A stretch of DNA of 64,000 nucleotides, from positions 22,110,001 to 22,174,000 of the forward strand of contig NC_081831.1 of assembly GCF_030867095.1 (NCBI RefSeq). Direction: 5' to 3'. This document shows positions 57,538 to 64,000 of this stretch, in pieces. A program made the translations under genes and the position numbers. Within the stretch, counting starts at the first letter, position 1; every line of letters starts with the position of its first letter. The notes under the pieces are model-generated. The model searched no databases. It was not told the origin of the DNA and saw only the letters and a program-made list of their open reading frames with translations. The stretch is from Alligator mississippiensis (Eukaryota; Chordata; Crocodylia; Alligatoridae).

Positions 57538-59181
57538 TCAGACAGAGGTGGCACAGGCTGCTGTCATGATGGGCGCTGTGGGCAGGTCATGCTTGTGGGT
57601 GCAGGGCTCAGGGGAGCTGGAGCTACGCAGGGGCCGGCGGCAGTGCTGGGCACGGCGGCCGCGGCCCAGCATCCCCCAGCAGCACAGCAGGCGCAGGATC
57701 TCACGGCGCATGTCACGGCTGCGCAGTGTGTAGATAAGAGGGTTCACAGCTGAGTTGAGGGTGGCAAAGGCAAAGAAATAGCTGGCCTGGGCCAGCACGG
57801 GGCAGGCGAGGCGCCCACAGGCAGCATCCAGGAGCAGCACTACAAAGGCAGGCAGCCAGCAGATGATGAAGGCGCCCAGCACGATGGTGACTGTCTTGAG
57901 CAGCACCAGGCTCTGGGCACCGGCCCGCTCAGCATGGCTGGATCGGGCCACGCAATAGATGTGAGCATAGATCGCTACGATGCTGCCCAGGATGACCGTG
58001 AAGACGCTGACCACGAACACCACATAGTCCTTGGCATACAGCGGCAGCACAATGGAGCAGGCCGTCAGCCGCCCCAAGCAGTTCCAGCCCAGTGCTGGCA
58101 GCCCGGCCACAGCCAGCGCCACGACCCAGCAGGCGCTGATGAGCAGGACCATGCGGCCACCCCCACCACGACGGTAGGGCTTCACCTACAACATAACAAC
58201 ATACAAAAACATAAGAGCTGCCACATACTGCATCAAACCACAGGTCCTCCTTGCCCAGTCTCCTGTATTACACAGCGGTAGAGAGCAGAGGCTGGAAGGG
58301 AGAGTTAACTGAGTCTGAGCAGGGCTTTTTCACTTGGTTCTCTCTCCCTTGTAGCCTCCAGCATTTAAGGTCTAGGAAGATCTGATCCAGAGGCTATGCC
58401 CCTCACTCTGTGCTCACAGCTACTGATGCCCCTTTACTCCAAAAACTTGTCCAATCCCTTGTGAGTCTGGCTGAACTCTCCACTTCCACCGCCTCCAGTG
58501 GCCACAAGTCCCACCCTTTAATGCTGCGCTGCGGAAAATAGATGCCAGTTTTAAGCTTATGACCTGCTTGTTTCATGCTGTGAACTCTCGTTCTTGTATG
58601 GTGATAGACAGGCAATAATAAATCCCTAGGCACTTTCTCTTCCTCATTCACTTTTTCGTAAACCCTTCTCATGCTCCCCTCTTATCTAGACTGGGCAGGC
58701 CTGGGTTCGGCAGTCTCTCCTCATCGGGAAGTCCCTCTAAACCTCTCCACATCCTTGCTGCCCTTCTCCGTACCTGTGCCAGGGCCACATGCCGCTCGAT
58801 GGCAATGGCCAACAGGCTGAAGACAGAGGCAGCCAACGCCGCGAAGGCCGAGCCCTCACGTATGAACCAGGCGACTGGTGTTAGTGCCAGGGTGTGCTTC
58901 CCCGACAGCAGCGTGTTGGCCAAGAAGGCGACGCCTGCCAGCAGGTCCGAGGCGGCCAAGTTACCCAGGAAGACGTACATGGCTGAGTGCAGCTTCTGGT
59001 TGCGCCACACAGCCGCCAGCACTAGCAGGTTCTCCACCACCACCAGGCTGCACACGATCACGATGAGCACTGACACAGGGTCTGAGAGCGGCGAGCGACG
59101 CCGCTCGCCCGTCCCCCGCGTGTAGTTGTAGTGCTGCTGCACTATCAGTGGGTCCCAGTAGGCTGTGTAGGGGCTGCCCAT
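57538..59181 (-). CDS. S1PR2: Sphingosine-1-phosphate receptor 2, split by a CR1-derived intron
   Basis: Class A G-protein-coupled receptor for sphingosine-1-phosphate. Two coding exons, 58774-59181 (136 codons) and 57538-58185 (215 codons plus stop), give 351 residues (human 353). The N-terminus MGSPYTAYWDP has the HYNYT glycosylation site; TM2 is MYVFLGNLAASDLLAGVAF; the family ERH form of DRY ends TM3 (IAIERHVALAQ); TM4-5 include GLPALGWNCLG and LPLYAKDY; TM6 has CWLPAFVVLLLD; TM7 ends NPLIY; the tail keeps LRSSSSPE. The human coding sequence is a single exon. Here GTACGG follows Gln136 and TTGTAG precedes Val137, and joining them restores the expected junction AQVKPYRRGG (human AKVKLYGSDK). 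Without splicing the frame stops 33 residues into the LINE, soon after TM3. Confidence 0.92.
58186..58773 (-). mobile_element. CR1 LINE 3' fragment forming the S1PR2 intron
   Basis: 588 bp lying in the same orientation as S1PR2. The 5' end reads 'gtacggagaagggcagcaag' and retains a short CR1 ORF2 C-terminal remnant (RAARMWRGLEGLPDEERL). The 3' end has the CR1 'actgggcaaggaggacctg' and 'cagctcttatg' sequence and a T-rich 'ttatgttgtag' tail. AGGT is present at both ends. Divergence from the 35480 copy suggests an old insertion; it is no longer able to move. Confidence 0.9.
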
Positions 59182-59257
59182 GCCTGGCCCAGCCCCACGG
59201 TGCCCATGCAGACAGCGGGGCAGGGCAGGGCAGGGCAGGGACCAGACAGGTGGCGAC
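59182..59257 (-). other. S1PR2 5' UTR part of the coding exon
   Basis: A splice acceptor 'ctcttctcacag' on the minus strand ends at 59258, 76 bases before the ATG. The UTR contains a short (gggca)n run. The matching upstream exon is proposed at 62319. Confidence 0.6.
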
Positions 59258-62200
59258 CTGTGAGAAGAGGCAGAGGTGAGAGGCTGCATGCAGAAGGAAG
59301 GAAGGGACTCCCCCTTTCCCCCACCCCATCTCTGGGTCTTTCTCCCTCCATCGCCTTCCCTGCCAGCTCCTGCCCACATACCACTAGGCACTTCCAGCCC
59401 TGGGTTCCCACGCTGTTGGCAGGGCCCGGTCACTATTCCATGGCCCTGTCCCAGGCTGCTGGGAGCTGGGAAGGAAAGGATGGGCCAGGCCACCTGGGGC
59501 TTTTGTTTGTCTTTGCTACCACAGCTTCCTTTCCTGCCATGGGTTCCACCACCCCTAGCTGGGCTCCTCTTTCACTGGCGGAGAACCCACAAGACTGTGG
59601 CTGCAGCTGCCAGCACAGGCCAAAGGGACAGGCTGACCTGGGGAGCTCCCACTTTGGCCAAAGCTGAAGCTAGACCCACACACATTAGCTGGAAACTGGG
59701 GCCAGTAGCAGAATGCAGCAAGGCCATAGGCAGAGGAAGGCTGGGGCTAACAGGGCTTAGTCCCCACAAGCACAGCTGCACTGCTCCAGCACCACTGCCA
59801 TGTCCTGTCATTGCAGCACCATGCCCAGTGCTCCCACCATGCACCGGCTCCACAACGACCCTGCGGAAGAGAGGGGCGGCCCAGCACCACCCCCTCTACT
59901 CGCAGCCCCCCAAATAATATTTTCTCCCATCCCACTGCTGAGCATGGCCCCATGGGCAGATGCCAGAAGGGAGTCAGCTTACCTGGATCCCGCCCCTCCT
60001 TGTTGGGTGCTTTAGTTTCCCAACGAGAACAAGGGCTGTTCTCTGGCTCCAGGACTCCCCAGCACAGCGGGACTCTGAGCTAGGGGATGGGGAAGGGAGC
60101 CCAGGCCTGGTCCAAGAGCTGCCAGAGCCAGAGCTGGACCTAGGCTAGACCTTCTTATCCAAACAGCTCCTAGGCCAGGCCTGGCTCCCCCATCCACAGC
60201 TCAGGATCTCACTGCACTGAAGGGTTCGTGGAATCAGAGACCAGCCTCTGCTGTCCTGGGGAAACTGAGGCTGCCAGCAAGGAGGGATAGGACCCAGGTG
60301 TCCTGACTCCCCTCTGGGCTCTGTCCATTAAGCCATGCTGCCCCCACTCCTTACCCCAGTTTCTAGATGCTGAGTCTGTGCTGGGGTCCAGTTCAGCAAA
60401 AGGAGGTGATGCCCATGCAGCCAGGACCTCAGATCCACCCTCAGTGAGTCCAACCCCTCCTCCAGCTGTGCCTAGCCCCTGAGGAGCCAGCTGTCTGCCA
60501 GCCAGCCTGACTTATGCAAATTAGTGTGGTAGCTCATTTGCACACATTCATTTGCAGCTCCCCCCCCACTCCTACTTGGTCAGCACTGGTAGGACAGTGA
60601 TGCCTCCCCAGTGGCACACAGCAGGGGTGAGGAGCAAAAAGATAATTGCATGAGGAGGCATAATCAGGCCAGAACCCCTACTGCCTCCCCCACAGGGAAC
60701 CCTGGGCTAGTGCAGGGCAACTCAACCCATTGCACAGCTGGGCAAACTGAGGACTGTGGCAGCTGTGTGACAGGCACAAGGGGCCCTGAGGGAGGCAGTG
60801 GCAGGGCAGGAAATTTGTCCCATATTCTGCATTGGAGACCCCCCTGGTTCCCCCTCCCCCCACCAAGACCCCCCCCTGGTTCCCCCTCCCCGCCACAAGC
60901 CCCCTGTGCTCACCCACAGGGACACAGAGGAGGTTTGTCCCCTGTCAGTGGCACACACAGGCTGCCTTGTTCCAGCCGCATGGAGCCCTCAGGGGGAATC
61001 AGGGGGCAGACAGCAAGGCTTCCGCTGTGGGCTGGGGGGAGGGAAACTGGCTGACCCTGGATCAGGGCCCCAGGGGCTGGAAGAGGGTCAGAGCAGGCCA
61101 GGATCTGACAAGCAGTCCCCGCCAGGTCCCTCACTGGGGGCCCGTGGGGCAGCACTACCCCCCCAGTTCTCCGCCTCCCCCCCACAGGTCCCTGCGGGTC
61201 ACAGCACTGAATACTCCAAATATTTCAAGGTGTTTATCTGCAGCCACAAGGCAGGAAGCAGCTGGGGGGGGCGGGGGGGGGGGAGCTGGGGCAGCTGCAG
61301 CTGCTCTGCAGCCTCCCCTGACCCCTACCCCAGGGAACAGCTCGGTCAGGGACAAGGAGAGGAGGAGAGCCACAGACAGGTGCTGGGCAGCTCTGCAGAG
61401 GCCTCAGCTGGTGCCCTTCATTCCCAGCCTGCAGCCCCCTGCCCCCAGGTGCCTCTCACTCCCAACCCACAGCCCCCTGCCCACCCTAGCAGTGGGTCCC
61501 CCGCCAGGCCCCTGTGGGCTTCAGCGTGAGGCTCCAGGTTCCAGCAGCCAGGAATCCACCCAGGACTGCTCCCTGCAGTGGGGAACAGATACGCGTGTGC
61601 CGCCACGCTTGGAGGGGGCACCAGGCACGTGCAAGGGGACGTGTGGGCAACGCAAGGAGGTATAGGGGGGGAGCAGGCAGCAAGGCAGGGGACGGGTGCG
61701 GCAGCACAGCCGTTACTCGCTTGCACAACCCAAAGCCGAGCGGGGGAATGGGGGGGAACGGGTGCTGCCCCCCCCCGCAGCTGGGCCTGGATGCCTGGGT
61801 CCCCCCACCCACTGGAGCTGAGAAGGGGATTCCTGGAGGGTGACGACATCCCCCAGGCTGGGGGGATGGGGGGAACCAGCGGGGGGGGGGGGAGGGGGGC
61901 AAGCAAGGCGCCACACTCCCACGTGAGACCCCTGCCCAGCTCCAATGGCGGGGGCAAGACACACGTGGGGGGCTGCTGGGCCAGACATGGCGGGGCCTTT
62001 GCCTCCCCCCAACTGAGGCCCCATGGAGACCCCCCGGGGAAAGCCCGGGGGAAGGAAATTCCCTGGGATGCCGAACAAGCGGCGGGGGAGGACGGGGGGC
62101 ACGGCCGCCTTGCCCGCTGGCACAAGTGGACATAGCGAAGCTCGGGGGCAGCCCCGCCCCCGCGAGCCCCCTGCCCCACGGGTCCCTCAGGCTCCGGGAG

Positions 62201-62318
62201 CCCCAGCGCTGGACGGCGCAGCGGGACGGGACTAGGACACCTGGGACCAGGCCGGGCGGGGCGGGGCAGGGCGGGGCAGGGGCCCGGGGCTCCCGACAGC
62301 CGCGCGTTGGGCCCTTAC
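59258..62318 (-). other. S1PR2 5' intron (3 kb)
   Basis: No coding exon is visible. An octamer cluster lies at 60514-60556, and minisatellite copies lie near 61425-61490. The right half becomes increasingly CpG-rich. A minus-strand open frame of several hundred codons across 61486-63261 is Pro/Arg/Gly-rich and looks like a composition artefact. Confidence 0.5.
60514..60556. promoter_or_regulatory. Cluster of three octamer-like (POU) sites
   Basis: ATGCAAAT at 60514-60521 (plus strand) and ATTTGCA at 60536-60542 and 60550-60556 (minus-strand TGCAAAT) fall within 43 bp in otherwise GC-rich DNA. A POU-factor-bound intronic element of S1PR2 is possible. Confidence 0.4.
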
Positions 62319-62400
62319 CGGCTCCGGCTCCGCTCTCCGCGGTCTCCTTCGGGCCCCGCCGCCGCAAGCAACCTGAAGCAGGAGGGAGGGTGGGAGGGAG
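62319..62400 (-). other. Probable S1PR2 non-coding first exon
   Basis: On the minus strand 'gagccggagccg|gtaagg' at 62319 is a strong donor inside a dense CpG-rich region, with no competing donor near. The 5' end is uncertain; I set it at about 62400. Human S1PR2 also has an untranslated first exon. Confidence 0.5.
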
Positions 62401-64000
62401 GCGCGGCCGCCGCCCCGCCCCCCTCCCCCTCCCCCTCCCCAGTCCGCTCTTTCTGACGCCTGGGTTCAATCCCTGCCCGGCGGGGGGCGGGAATGGGGCT
62501 GGGAGCGCGGACGCCCGGCCCCACTCTCCTGGGCGCGAGAGTGGGGGCTGGTGGGTCACACGGGGCGGGGGGCGGACACCTGGGTTCTTAGCCCGGCGTC
62601 CTGCGCCACCTTGCCCCCCGCGAGGCAGGGGCAGGCTCTCGCGCCGGGCAACGGTCCCCTGCAGGCGGCAGCTGCGTCCGTCGCCCGGGGCTGGAGACGA
62701 AGCGGCTGCAGGGACAAGGGACTGCACGAAGCACCCCGCCCCCCCCCGCGTGGAAAGTGTCGCGGGGCCCCGATCGCGGCAGCGCCACCGGCCTGATCCT
62801 GGACAGGGCCAGAGACTCCGAGCCGGCCCCTCCCCCCCGTGCCTGCTTATCTGTCCCGCTGGGGGTGGGGGCGGGGGTCGGCCCCCCACGCTCGTGTCCG
62901 GCCGGGGACGGCGGCCCAGGCTGCCCAGGAATCTGGCTCCGAAGTGGGTGGAGGGGGAGACCCCGCTCGGACCCACGCGTGACCTCCCTACGATACCCCC
63001 GTCCCCACGGCCCCGTCCTGGGGGGCTCCGTCTCCTGTTCCTGGGGGCGAGGGGCAGGATCCCCGGGCACTGAGCCAAGAATGGGCGTGGGCCGGGCGCC
63101 AGGGGCTTTCTGCGGGGCTCGCCCGGGACAGAGCCGGGAGGGGGGGGATCGGCGGGCCAAGTCCCCCCCGCACGAATACCCCTCGGAGCGGGCACACGGG
63201 CTGGGGGACGTGCCCGTTCGGGGCCCGAGGCTCCGCGTGGTGCGTGGGCTCCACCTCCCACGAAGCTTCCTGGGAAACAGAGGGGAAGCGCGGGCCGCGC
63301 GGGCGGGGATTTCCACGGACCCCGTCGCGTCTGTGCCAGGAAGCAGGGGCCAGGGGACTTTGATCCTGCGCCGCGTGGGACGGGACGCGTGGGAGCCGCG
63401 TGGGCGGGGGCTGCGCTCCTGGCCCCGATCCGCGCCTCCGCGGCGGGGACAAGGCTTCTCTCGGTCCCGGCCCCGGCCCCGGCCCCACCTGGCGACTGCT
63501 AACCCGGGACAACGCGGGGGCGGGGCCGTGCTCAGGAATTCACCACTCGGCTCCGACTGCAGGGCTGCGGGCCGGGAGTGAGGGGCACCGGGGCGGCAGG
63601 GGCAGGGGGCGGCGCTCAGCTGCCGGCGCCGCCGGCTCCGCTCGCCCTAGTGACCCCGCCGGGCCGGTGTCCTTGTGACACCCACGTACTAGGGGATGGG
63701 CACTGACTGGGTGTGGGACGCTCAGCTCGTGTCAGCAGCCCGATCTGCGGCAAAGGAGGGGTTAAAGCCTCCTACCCGCCCGCCCTCCAGCCCCGCGGTG
63801 TCCATCACTCCTCACCCGCAGCCACTTCCCCCGCACTGACCCCGCCTGTTCCAAGAGGCCCAGGAATCGCTGCCTTCCGGACCCGCCCCCTTCCAAGAAA
63901 CTAGGCATAAATCTCCGGGCAGCGGGAACTGGCAGGGAGAGGGGATGATTGGGGCTCAGGCCGGGCTGTTGGCCCAGGCCCCCACGCTCCGCGCCGGGGC
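62401..64000. other. CpG-rich region upstream of S1PR2 to the window edge
   Basis: Very CpG-rich to about 63650, with copies of the dispersed 45-bp minisatellite at 63555-63620. Falls off after 63700. No exon of the next gene can be recognised before the edge. Confidence 0.55.

Noticed and set aside
57538-59181. S1PR2 read as a pseudogene because its frame is broken into two pieces
   Set aside because: The break coincides exactly with a GT...AG bounded CR1 element, both parts are otherwise intact, and the join is in phase with the expected residues.
61486-63261. 591-codon minus-strand open frame
   Set aside because: It is Pro/Arg/Gly-rich, lies in a CpG-rich region over the S1PR2 first exon, matches no family, and overlaps equally long plus-strand frames, all typical of GC-rich DNA.

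Overview
The window is a gene-dense, GC-rich stretch of a vertebrate nuclear chromosome. All genes have GT-AG introns (one GC-AG), CpG-rich promoters and vertebrate-type coding content. Gene order is COL5A3, RDH8, a complement-C3-like locus, PPAN, P2RY11, EIF3G, DNMT1, S1PR2, which matches the human 19p13.2 block (there the C3-like locus is the pseudogene C3P1). CR1 LINE 3' ends ending in the 'gatactgggtaagatggacc' type sequence, and a dispersed ~45-bp minisatellite, suggest a non-avian sauropsid. A crocodilian is my best guess, a turtle the alternative.

Layout. 75-7218 (-): first 18 coding exons of COL5A3 (signal peptide, TSPN, variable region, start of the triple helix); the gene runs off the left edge. 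7931-10641 (+): RDH8, six exons. 11928-25604 (+): a 41-exon C3-like gene with an HNF1-like site 60 bp before the ATG. 26163-29633 (+): PPAN, hosting four SNORD105-like box C/D snoRNAs. 30324-31310 (+): P2RY11. 31721-34818 (-): EIF3G. 36619-51544 (-): DNMT1, 34 coding exons that sum to an uninterrupted 1,524-codon frame. 57538-59181 (-): S1PR2. The rest is intergenic DNA with minisatellites, TG/CA-rich repeats and a CpG-rich region over the S1PR2 first exon.

Two loci stand out. First, S1PR2 is intronless in its coding region in human, but here it is split by a 588-bp CR1 LINE lying exactly between a GT donor and an AG acceptor. Splicing it out restores a 351-residue receptor in frame, so it looks like an intron created by a transposon, and AGGT stands at both ends. 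Second, the C3-like gene keeps nearly every domain (anaphylatoxin, basic processing site, TED, C345C). But its thioester motif is GCVEQ instead of GCGEQ, the catalytic His is Thr, and it carries four lesions: a lost acceptor, a donor supplied by a minisatellite, a phase slip and a TGA at a conserved Cys. Each could be bypassed in frame by a nearby site or by skipping a symmetric exon, so it is either a very young pseudogene or a gene held together by altered splicing.

The other genes are ordinary housekeeping or receptor genes. PPAN, EIF3G and DNMT1 have CpG-rich promoters with ETS and ZNF143-type motifs. PPAN and P2RY11 look able to form the read-through transcript known in human. P2RY11 and EIF3G converge tail to tail, with polyadenylation signals about 220 bp apart.
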